27,340 bases of DNA from Verrucomicrobiales bacterium (GTDB taxonomy: Bacteria; Verrucomicrobiota; Verrucomicrobiia; Limisphaerales; J093). Below are positions 8,040-17,100 of the stretch, piece after piece. Position 1 is the first letter of the stretch. The number at the start of each line of letters is the position of its first letter. Position numbers and translations under genes: made by a program. Location: contig JACKPV010000046.1 of assembly GCA_024233305.1 (NCBI GenBank), forward strand, positions 1 to 27,340, given 5' to 3'. The notes under the pieces are model-generated. The model did no database searches and was not told where the DNA came from. It saw nothing but the letters and a program-made list of their open reading frames with translations.

Positions 8040-8768
8040 TCAGCGCCGACGGATGTAGACCCAGGCAAGCAACCCCACCGCGAGGGTCGCCGCACCGGTC
8101 GCCGGTTCGGGAACCAGGACGATTTCGAGACTCCAGCCGTCGAGTTGGTAGGAGCCTCCCGAGCTCACATCCGCCAGGAAGAGCGCCCACGAACCATTGG
8201 CGTTCAGGCCTGCCAGGTTGCCAAGCCCGGACGGACGCGCGTCGGTGTCAAGGACCAGCAACGGGTCGGTGGTTCTGCCCGTGGGCGCCCAAACGCCGGT
8301 CAAGGCGCCCGCCAACGGACTCCCGACTCCTCCCCCGGCAAGTTCGCTGCGGTAGTTGTGAACATCACGGAGGGCGTCGTCGGCGAAGACGATCTCAACC
8401 GGCCCGCCGTCGCTGTAGCCAAAGGGATTTGCCGAGGTTCGGCCCGGGCGATTGAGCAGCACGGTGTAGCCGGTGTCGTGCAGCAGCGTGACGTAGAGGT
8501 CGCCAAGGAAGCCGTCGTTCCCCGGAGCGCTCAGTTCCAGACCGACCCGAACGGAGGCGATCGGTTGGCTGGGGGCGCCGGTGATCGACAGGGAGTGGAC
8601 CAAGCCAGCCAACGAGCCGTCGGGGATCTCAAGACCAAGCCCGACCGCGTCGCGAAACAGGATGCCCGCCGTAGCCGGAGAGGTCGCCAGCCACAGGATC
8701 GAGATTGCCGCGGAGGCCCAGCGTCTCGCGGGCATGGCGGGAAGCAATGTTGTGGCGCAGTGGTTCAT
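8040..8768 (-). CDS. Secreted P-domain-like protein with PEP-CTERM sorting signal
   Basis: A 242-residue exported protein. An N-terminal signal peptide (hydrophobic ~17-35, ending near ATAG) precedes a beta-sandwich resembling the P/Homo B domain found after subtilisin-like proteases: IPDGSLAG, then GFLGDLYVTLLHDTG, and NGSWALFLADVSSGG...LDGWSLEI. The C-terminus is a textbook PEP-CTERM tail: VPEPAT, a hydrophobic segment, then Arg-rich YIRRR, which is recognised and cleaved by an exosortase. No protease domain is attached, so it is likely a surface or matrix-associated binding module. Its ATG overlaps the stop of the preceding gene (ATGA), making it the last gene of the secreted-protein operon. 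The exosortase itself is not in this window. Confidence 0.88.
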   Translation of the reverse strand: MNHCATTLLPAMPARRWASAAISILWLATSPATAGILFRDAVGLGLEIPDGSLAGLVHSLSITGAPSQPIASVRVGLELSAPGNDGFLGDLYVTLLHDTGYTVLLNRPGRTSANPFGYSDGGPVEIVFADDALRDVHNYRSELAGGGVGSPLAGALTGVWAPTGRTTDPLLVLDTDARPSGLGNLAGLNANGSWALFLADVSSGGSYQLDGWSLEIVLVPEPATGAATLAVGLLAWVYIRRR

Positions 8769-9589
8769 TGGCCAACGGTGCGATAAAAGCGTTGTCCGGT
8801 CCCGGGGTAAAGATCAATCACCTCAATGACTCCGTCGGGCGCGGCGGCTTGGGGCGGCTGTCCCGGAAACAGAGGCTGCCAGGGTTGCGCAACGTCCGCG
8901 GTGAACTCGATCACGTACTGCCGTCCGGCAATCCCCAAAAACCGCAATAGCAGGCTGCCGTCGGGCAGAAGCACCGGCGGTCCGAAGTGATTCATCGACG
9001 GACGCGCGCCGGGATCTTCCTCGACAATGTAGACCGTGCCAATGGTCCAGCCGCCTTCGGCATCGACGACCTCAAAAGGAAAGCTGTCCGGTGCGGTCAC
9101 TGGACCGGTGGGCAGGTAGAGAATCCAACCATTGTCGACGATCAACGCGCCACCGGCGGCGGTCGCGCCCACCGCCAACAGCGAGACGGCGTCGTTCTCG
9201 GGATCCGTCACCCCGGCGAGCAGGTCGGCAGAACTGATTTTGCCCGTCAGCCCCGGACTGCGCCGCAACACCCTGGCCGTGGCGGAAGGGGCCTCGTTAA
9301 GCCGTCCGACAAAACCGCTGCGCAGAGTGATGCCCTGATCGGACGAATGCCAAAGGGCACCCGAGCCCCCCAAAGTAACGTCGATACTCGTCGTGCCGGC
9401 CCGGCCGCGGCCCCCGCCCGCGTCCGTGGTCGACTGGACCAATTCGATTCCGGCGAAGGCGAATCCACCTCTCCACATGCATGCGAGCAACGCAAGCAGA
9501 ACGACTCTGCGCGCGCGAGCCCGGCACGAAGGTGGCCTGCCGGATGACGCGGGCTTAACGGATGCAACGCAGCGTGGCATTCCAGGCAT
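8765..9589 (-). CDS. Secreted protein with cadherin-like segment and Verrucomicrobia-type C-terminal module
   Basis: A 274-residue exported protein. After a basic N-region, a hydrophobic segment (VVLLALLACMW) ends at a probable cleavage site AFA-G. The middle (roughly 95-195) reads like a cadherin-like/tandem-repeat fold with the phrases LLAGVTDPENDAVSLL and GWILYLPTGPVTAPDSFPFEV. The last ~65 residues (YVIEFTADVAQPWQPL ... GQRFYRTV) resemble the C-terminal module of two other proteins in this window, the 286-aa thrombospondin-3-like protein and the 328-aa DNRLRE protein. It starts 11 nt after the MORN-repeat gene and overlaps the PEP-CTERM gene by 4 nt. The exact start is uncertain, as another ATG lies 9 nt downstream. 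No enzymatic motif is seen, and a structural or adhesive role is inferred. Confidence 0.75.
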   Translation of the reverse strand: MPGMPRCVASVKPASSGRPPSCRARARRVVLLALLACMWRGGFAFAGIELVQSTTDAGGGRGRAGTTSIDVTLGGSGALWHSSDQGITLRSGFVGRLNEAPSATARVLRRSPGLTGKISSADLLAGVTDPENDAVSLLAVGATAAGGALIVDNGWILYLPTGPVTAPDSFPFEVVDAEGGWTIGTVYIVEEDPGARPSMNHFGPPVLLPDGSLLLRFLGIAGRQYVIEFTADVAQPWQPLFPGQPPQAAAPDGVIEVIDLYPGTGQRFYRTVGQ

Positions 9590-9600
9590 CCAGCGCGAGT

Positions 9601-10224
9601 TCAGCCCTGGGTTTCCCCGTCGGACCAGGTGGTGCGGTCGACGACTTCCCCCTTCGAGGTCCGCGCACGCACCTTGAGGAAGCCGCTGGGGTAATAGATG
9701 CTGGCCTGACCATCCGGCTGGTTGTGCCGCATTTCGATTTCCTCGGCCAGGACCCCGTTTTCATACCAACGACGAAAGAGGCCGTGCAGTTGGCCGTCGC
9801 GGATCACGGCTTCCGAAGCCTTGACGCCGTTGGGATGCCACTTGATACGGGCGCCATGGGACACCCCCTCGACGAACATCTCCTGAACCTGCACCTCGCC
9901 GTCGGGATAGAAGCCGGTGGATGGCCCTTCCAAACGGCCCTCTCGCAGGCGGGAGCGGGTCTTCGGTGAACCGTCGGGATACACCTCGATCATGACGCCG
10001 GTGAACGGGACATCGGCGTTCCGAAGGCAGAGCCGCCCGTCCAGTTGCACCAACTCGCTCCGCAGGACCTCCACGGGCTCGCTCGGGCTATGGGGTCGGA
10101 GCGACAAGGCGATCCAGCCCGCAGCAGGCAGGAGCAGGGAGGCAGCCAGGAAGCCTACGGCCTGGCGCGAACGCGGCCTCCGCGGACGACTTGTGGGCGC
10201 TTCAGTCGGAGACGGCGAGTTCAT
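9601..10224 (-). CDS. MORN-variant (YwqK-like) repeat protein with N-terminal membrane anchor
   Basis: A 207-residue protein. A basic Pro/Arg-rich N-terminus precedes one transmembrane segment (~22-42), so the rest probably lies outside the cytoplasmic membrane. From ~65 onward there are about five ~23-residue MORN-variant repeats, each with a YPDG/HPNG/YENG/YPSG turn: EVYPDGSPKTRSRLREG, FYPDGEVQVQEMFVEG, WHPNGVKASEAVIRDG, WYENGVLAEEIEM and YYPSGFLKVRARTSKG. Proteins of this kind are often labelled YwqK-family antitoxins, but the repeat is a generic beta scaffold and no toxin gene is adjacent. ATG 10224 is chosen because it overlaps the upstream stop (ATGA); the longer frame to 10368 lies inside the preceding gene. 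Confidence 0.85.
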   Translation of the reverse strand: MNSPSPTEAPTSRPRRPRSRQAVGFLAASLLLPAAGWIALSLRPHSPSEPVEVLRSELVQLDGRLCLRNADVPFTGVMIEVYPDGSPKTRSRLREGRLEGPSTGFYPDGEVQVQEMFVEGVSHGARIKWHPNGVKASEAVIRDGQLHGLFRRWYENGVLAEEIEMRHNQPDGQASIYYPSGFLKVRARTSKGEVVDRTTWSDGETQG

Positions 10225-11081
10225 TGGACCATCAATTTGAAGAACCGCATCGCCGTGGCGCCGGGAGCCACCTGGACGTGCACCAAGGCCGTGTCTGTCG
10301 GGCGGTATTGCTGGCGTTCGGCCGAGCCCTCGTCCGCCGGCAACACGCGAAACGGCACCGGTTGCCACTGGGTCAGGTCTGAAGATCCAAAGACGGCATA
10401 AGTCCGATGGCGTAATCCCAAGAATTCCAGGGTGGCTGCCGCGCCATCCGAGCCGGTGAGGGTTAGAGCAAAGCCATCCGCTGGATCGAAGGCGTAGGTG
10501 CCGGCCAGGTATTCGTCGAGGTTGCTCAAACCGTCCCCGTCGAAGTCGTCGTCGCCGTGGATGTCCTCCAAGCCTTGCTCCCCTCCGGCCGCGGCGAGGA
10601 GCGCCCTTTCCCAGGCGTCGGGCAGGCCATCGCCATCAAGATCCTCACCGAGGGTCAGGTCGATCCGGGTACGTCCCGCCGGTTCGCCGAGGTTGGCATA
10701 GTCGCCCTGCATCTCGATGGGCAGATAGGTGGTGTTGCCGAGGCGCACACTGATTTTGAAGGCGACGGTCGGCCGCAGCGCGGTGGGTTTGTAGGGTTCG
10801 GCGGTCAAGCCGGCATCCATCGGGAGGCGGAGCTCGTAGTTGTAGCCGGTGGCGAGGAGCGGCGAGATGGGACTGGTGACCCGCACCCCGGAAAGGGTTT
10901 CGAGGATGACTTGGGCGGAAGCGAGGGTGAGCGGATTGCCGAGTTCATCCCGGATCTGGCCGTAGAGGGTGTGGTGGGGGGCGGGCGGGAAGGCGTGCAA
11001 CGGCTGGTTGCCTGCCCACGCCAGCCCCAGGGCCAACGCGCCCGTCAGGGTGCGGAGCTTGCGCATGCAGTTCGGTGTCAT
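10221..11081 (-). CDS. Secreted protein with thrombospondin type-3/EF-hand-like calcium motifs
   Basis: A 286-residue exported protein. The signal peptide covers ~1-30 (LTGALALGLAWAG...LHA). Residues ~35-145 form a beta-rich region (YGQIRDELGNPLTLASAQV) resembling carboxypeptidase-regulatory-like folds. It is followed by two Asp-rich calcium-binding motifs, DLDGDGLPDAWE and DDDFDGDGLSNLDEYLAGT, of the thrombospondin type-3/dockerin-like kind common in secreted PVC proteins. The C-terminal ~75 residues (RTYAVFGSSDLTQWQPV ... AMRFFKLMV) resemble the tails of the 274-aa and DNRLRE proteins. It starts 24 nt after the giant gene and overlaps the MORN-repeat gene by 4 nt. A second ATG at 11066 is an alternative start. 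Calcium-stabilised surface attachment is a reasonable inference, with no catalytic residues visible. Confidence 0.85.
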   Translation of the reverse strand: MTPNCMRKLRTLTGALALGLAWAGNQPLHAFPPAPHHTLYGQIRDELGNPLTLASAQVILETLSGVRVTSPISPLLATGYNYELRLPMDAGLTAEPYKPTALRPTVAFKISVRLGNTTYLPIEMQGDYANLGEPAGRTRIDLTLGEDLDGDGLPDAWERALLAAAGGEQGLEDIHGDDDFDGDGLSNLDEYLAGTYAFDPADGFALTLTGSDGAAATLEFLGLRHRTYAVFGSSDLTQWQPVPFRVLPADEGSAERQQYRPTDTALVHVQVAPGATAMRFFKLMVQ

Positions 11082-11105
11082 GGTCGAATGGATCAGGGAT
11101 GCGGC

Positions 11106-14100
11106 CTAGTTGCCCGCGTAGGAGTAAGTCACGAGATGGAGACGAATGTCCTTCACGGAGCGCACGAAGCGTTCGAGTCCTTCCTTCGGATCGTTCAACA
11201 GGGTATGACCGGGAATGACGAGCTTCCATCGGCTGTTCCAGGCTGACCGGCCGATCAGGCGGTTGTTGGTGAATTGGGAGGGCGCCAGTCCACCCGAGGC
11301 GGTGAACAGGTCCAGTTCGAACCGCGTTGCGCTCGACACCGGTCGGAAGGCCTGGTGCTTCCGGACGCTGAAGAGCGGCTCGGTGAGGAAATCCGCCGAC
11401 TGCCAACGCCCGCCCGCGGAGAACTCCGATTGGCCCACGTTGAAAGGCAGCGGCACGGTCACATCGTCGACCCGCCACGTCCGGACCACGCTGGCGTCGC
11501 CCAAGGGCGGGCTGCGCATCGAGTCGAGCCCCACCGGAATCAGGTAGATGTAGGGGGTGGCGGCCAGGGCATCCGGATCGAGGAACGACAGGGACGGATC
11601 GCCGGGGGAGGCGCCACCGGCAAAGCCGACCGCGCCGCTCAGCGCGGAGGGATCCTCCATGCCCTGGTAACCCTCGAGCGCGACCCCGGCGGCGAAGACC
11701 TTGGTCGCGAAGGCGGTCGGACTGAACGCGTGATCTCCGGCGGCCAGGGCCTGGCCGAAGAAGTTGCGCCCGTTGGCGATGGTGGTGCCGAACTCGACCA
11801 CGATGCCCGGTACTGGCAATCCATCCTCGCGCCCGATCTGCATGCAATGCCGCCGCACGTCGGGGTCATCCAGCAAGTTGACCAGGCGCGCCCGCTCGAG
11901 CAGATCGCGCCAGGCCTCGTCCCCTTCGGCGCCAGGCAGAATCCGGAAGTTCTCGGTGCGCAGGGAAAAGGTGGTGCCGTACGCGTCGGGGTTGTTGAAC
12001 CCGAGGCGACCTTTCAGGACGTCCCAGTCCGCCTTCATCTCGGCGAGCACGCTCGAGAGGCCGGGATCGCCGGTGTTGCTTCCGGCGAACTGGGGCTGGC
12101 CATCGCGCACCACACCCAGGGCCCGCGCGCCGAGAATCCGACGGACGAACGCGCGGCCGGCGTCGGTGTGCAGAAGCCCGGTCTCGTAATCATAGGCGTT
12201 CGCCGCCAGCAAGGTGTAGCGGGCGGCGAGCTCGAATAGCGTCTTGTACCTTTCGAGCTTCTCATTTCGGAAGATGCGGAAGGCGGCGTCGCGGGTGCGA
12301 TAACCTTGGATGACCCCCGCGGCTCGACGCCGGAAGATTTCGCGCTCCTCCTGGATCCGTTCCCCCTCGGTGAGCAGCGCCGAATGTTTGCGGGCGGCAT
12401 CATCGAGCTCCCGGAGCCGGAGATTGATCGCTTCGAGGGCGGCCTGGACCTGCTCGAAAGTCTGGAAGAGGTCGTAGACCCCCTGCCGGTACGCCTGCTG
12501 CAATTGCAGGTCCTGGATCGACTGGGCGTTCGCCAGCATGGCTTCCCGTTCCACATTCACGTCGTTCTGCTGCACGCGAAAGGCGATGGCATCAGCGGAG
12601 AGAAGGCCCAGTTTGGACACCGCGTAAAGCGCGCCGATAATCGCGCGAACCGGGAACATCAGGTCGCCGCCAAACGCCACGCCGAAGATGCTGGTGTCCG
12701 GGAGATCCTGCAGCATGACATCCTTGACCATGTCGGCCACGCTGATGGCGGTCTCGAGGTCCTTGCTCAGCACGGCGTAGCGGGACTCCGAATCGGCGAT
12801 GGCCTCCGCCGAAACCAGGTTGGTCTTCTCGAGATTGGACACCGCGCGGAGCAGACGCATCTGGTCGTTAAACTGGCGGATGGCCTTGTCGAGGTCCGCC
12901 TTGCCCCCGGCGTTGTCGTAGAGCGCCTGCTTCAAGCGCCGATGCGCAACGATGATCTCGGAAATGCTCTGTTGGAGGCGGCCGGGGGAGGCGCGCTGGC
13001 CGGTCCAGGCGGAGGGTTTGCCGGCAAAGCCATGCGGGCCGAGCTCATACTCGAGGTAAAGCTCACGGTCGGGCGAGTTCGCGTAACCGGGATCATCCGA
13101 CGGCACCACGAAATCGAAGTTCTCGTAGATGCTGGTCACCCAATCCGACGGAAGATCCTGCAGGTCGATCTTGAACGTCGTGGTTTCGGTGTGGTTCCAA
13201 AGCTCGGGAAAGATGATCTCCGGCAGGTCCACGTACATATAGTGGACGAGGTCCGGGCCGGCGTAGCCTTGCACCCAAGTCCGGCCCGGTCCGATGTCAT
13301 CGGTGTAGGGGGTGCCGTAGAGCTCGATCAACTGGTTGCGGTAAGCCAGCTCCTGTTGGTCCACCTGCGTCTGCAATTCCACCAGCGAATCCTGCTCGGA
13401 ACGCATCAGGCGGGTGACGTCCTTGGCATCGTCGAAGGCGGCCACGGCATTGTTGAGCGCCCGCGTGGCACGCTCGTAGATCTGCTCGAAGTGCGTGCGG
13501 TTCTGGGGGCCGACGACCTCGTTCGGGTTGATGTCGAACGCGAGGCCCTCCTCGGGAAGGCCCAAGGGGGAAAGGCGACCTTCGGCGTTGTCGAGCGACG
13601 CCTGCAGGGCCCCGGCTTCGGCCACCAACTCGGCCAGTTCGGGCACGGTGGTGCGGTCAATCTTCTGAATGCCCTCGTGGGTCGGGTCCCGGTCCTGGTC
13701 CGGCAGGATGGCATTGCCGACGACCCAATGCAGGTAAGCGCCCTGGCCGGTTCGCGAGGCCCAATGATCCGCCCCCCAATAGCGGGTGGTATCCACCTTC
13801 CGGGAGGTGTTCGACCGGGTTTCGCCCAGATACTCCCAGCCGTGGTTCTTGTCCGGTTGATAGTCCCGACGCCAGGTCAGGTCGAAGACCTGGCGGCCCG
13901 CCCGGACCGTGGCGGCGGCGGCAGCGGCGAATTTGCGTTCGTCGAGGTAATCGACCTGGACGGGTTTCCCGAGAATGCTGACCGCCTCGGTGCGCGGCAT
14001 CCAGTCGAAGTCGGTGTCCATCAGCAGGGCGTAATAACCCTTGAGCGCGGTAAGGAAGTGGCCGTAAGCGTCGCCGTGGCCCTGCGGATAGAGGCGCAGC

Positions 14101-17100
14101 GCGTCCTCGGCGTTCACGGTGCCGTCCACCCCTTCGTTCTGGTCTTCCTGGATGTTGTAGTTGAGGGCGTAGATCACCTCGCCGGCGTCGATGCCGCGGG
14201 TGTAGTTCCAGAAGAGCCGATTGTAGACCGGCCGCGTCTCGACGCCGGGTTGCAGGAAGTCATCGCGACCCCGGAGCAGCGCGAGTTCCTCTTCGAGCAG
14301 GGACGCGACCTGCCCCTTGAAGGCGAACAGGGCGGTCGAGATCTCGCCGTACGTGCGGTCCTTGGTGCCGATGCCGATGGTGGGGTTGCTGGCATCCGCC
14401 CACGCCTCGTTGCCGACCATCAAGTAGAGATCGTTGAGGTAGCCGGCGGCGAGCAGCAAGGCGTCGTTGGCCGGGCCATAGTTGATGCCGGCGCCGACGC
14501 TGAGCATTTTGCCGCGGCGCAACACGGTTTCGTAGATCTCGATCAACCCGTAATCGTCAATGTTCTGCAGGTTCAGCGCCACGTCCCCTTCCCACCGGCC
14601 GCCGGCCTGAGTGAGGATGCTGACGTCGGTGTTGACTTCGTTGTTGAACAGGTCGGTGACCCGTTGGTTGAAGGGGTTGATGCCGGCGAGCACCCGCTTG
14701 ATCCAACCTTCCGCGAGCTGCGGCACGGTCCAATCGGACCACTCATCGAACGCCGGGTGGGCCGGATCCTTGGCGCGGTAGCGGAGCACAATGTAATTGT
14801 CGGTGAGCACCTGGATGCCGGCGCCGCCCAAGGTGAACCGCGGCCGGTTCAACCCTTGCGTCAGCACCGTCCAACCGGCCATCGCCGCGTCCACCGGCGG
14901 CGGTGTGCCATCCACCGGCGGCGCAATGCGCCAGTCATACTCGAAATCCGCGAAGCGTCCGGCGAGATCCGGGGTGTGTTGAAAGGTCAGTTGCTCGCTC
15001 AGCGGATTCGCCGCAGCGATGACTTTGATTTCGCCCGGATGAATCGGGGCAGCAACCTTGATCACATACATCGACACCGGTTCGGCCTCGGGCGTGAACG
15101 CGCGGCCGTTGCCGGCAATCAGGGTCAGGTAACCCGTGCCGGGACCGCTGGCGCTCAGGGCGTACGCAGCCACGGCGGTCTCATCGTCCACGATGCGCGC
15201 CAACTCCCCGACGCCGATGACCACCTCCCGGGCCTCGTCGGGCACGTACGCGCCGGGGACGTCGGGGAGGTTCTCGCGGAAGGTCTCGAGCGTCGTGGCC
15301 AGACCGGCGACCAGCTCGTCCCAAGCCGTCTTGTCCGGATCCCCCGTGGGACACAACCCCTGCACCGCCGCCAGGTCGGTGTCGCGAAGAACATTCAAGA
15401 GGAGATACCGCTCGCCCACCAGTTCGTCGCGGAATTCGCCGCGCAACACCAGGTGTCCCTGGCTCCCGCGGTTGGGATCGAAGAATACGCGCTCGGCCAG
15501 GTGCGGCGGCAGATTGGGGAAGTAGGTCTTGCCCTGGAAGGCCTCGGTGCGCACCCCGGCAGGCAGACGTTCCAAACCTCGCGCGGCAAGGTCGGCGGAC
15601 TTCTCCCGGGTCGGATCGTGCAACACCGCGCTCTCCCGGGCCGCGGTGAGGTCGGCCGCGATGGACTGCTGATAGAGGATCTGCAGGCTGGTTTGGTTGC
15701 CAACATCGGGCAGCCCTTTGTCGGCCCGCACGACGGTCTGGCTTAGCCGCAGCTCCGGAAGTTTCGTGGATCTGAAGGGCCAGTAGGGGCGGTACACGAT
15801 GTCCAACGACGCGGTATCGGGCGAATCGGCGATCCCGACGGGCTCCCCGCCGGCGTCCAACGGACGGAGATAAGGCACGATGCTGTCCACCGGCGGAGGG
15901 GTGGGATTTCCCGGCCAGGCAAAGCCCGGTTGCGTTTTGTAGTAGAAACGCATCGTGAAGCTGTTGGCTGGCGCCGGCGACGCCGCGAGGTACGGCGGCC
16001 GGTCCACGTAGGTTACGGACGTGCCGGCGTAAGCATTGAAGCTGGTGATGGCGAGGGGAGCCTGGCTCACCACGGCCCCGCTGTCGCGAACCTCCAACAC
16101 CAGGTTCACCGTCGCGGTGCTGTCATCGTCCACCGCCTGGACGACAAGCTCGAGGGCCAGCGTCCCCAGGTCCGCCTCTGTCGGGCGCCCAACGAGCTGG
16201 AATCCATCGATGCGCAACCAGTCAGGCAGCGTGGTGTCCGTCGCCGCAGCCAGGGTCAGCGAGGCGGGCAATCGGGATGCATGCAGAGTGTAAGCAAAAT
16301 CGCTCCCCGCAACGGCAATGGCGGCAGTCGGGGGATCGAAGCTTTCGGTGGCGGGATTGTAGGTTCCCACGGTCAGGGCGGGCAGGCCGGCGTGGGCGGC
16401 GCGATAGACCCAGAACTCGTTCTTCCGGTCTTGGTAGGTGAATCGTTGGTAGTGCCCGAATGGTCCCTGCCCGTGGGTGGCCTCGTCCCAGTTCCCCGGC
16501 AGATCGCCGCCGGTTGCCGGCGGTTCGGTATTGTAATTGACCGCCGCCTCGCCGCTGCCGATCACGGGCTTGGGCAGGAGGGGAAGCGGCATGGGCGCCT
16601 GCAGGATCGTGCCGGCCTCGACGAGGTAGTCAAAGAGGATCCCGGCCTCCGGTTTCTCGCGACGCACCTTGAACACCGCCATCGCGGGGCGTTCGTCCGC
16701 CGCAAGGTAATGCAACAGCACGAAGGGCTCGGAGGAGAAACCCGGTTGGGTGGTGACGTTCAAGTCGTCGCGCAGCGCATACGCCTGGCCGCCCAGCAGC
16801 AGGGCATGTTCTTCGTTTGGATTGTAGCCCTGCTCGCCTGGGTCATTCTGAAAATAGATCGTGCCCTTTGCCTCGAGGCTGTCGAGCGCCCCGCTACCGT
16901 CGTTACTGGCCAGGATGATTTCCCGCGCATCGGTTGGCCATCCGAGGGAATAACGGGCCACGACCGAAGGCCAGTAAACGGCGCCGAACCCCCGGGCGCG
17001 ATCGGTGTCATTCTCCCGAAACCACCAGACTTCCAAGGTGTTCCGTCCGGGAATGGCGTTCACCGGAAGGATGGCGCCGCGATTGGCAGCCGCGAAGCCT

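Noticed and set aside
9601..10224. Antitoxin annotation for the MORN-variant protein
   Set aside because: The YwqK-type antitoxin label is commonly transferred by repeat similarity. There is no toxin partner here, and the protein has a membrane anchor inside a secreted-protein operon.
12306..15746. 1146-residue open frame on the + strand opposite the giant gene
   Set aside because: It is a shadow of GC-rich codon use in the real minus-strand gene. The translation is Val/Gly/Arg/His-rich low-complexity sequence without domains or a start signal.
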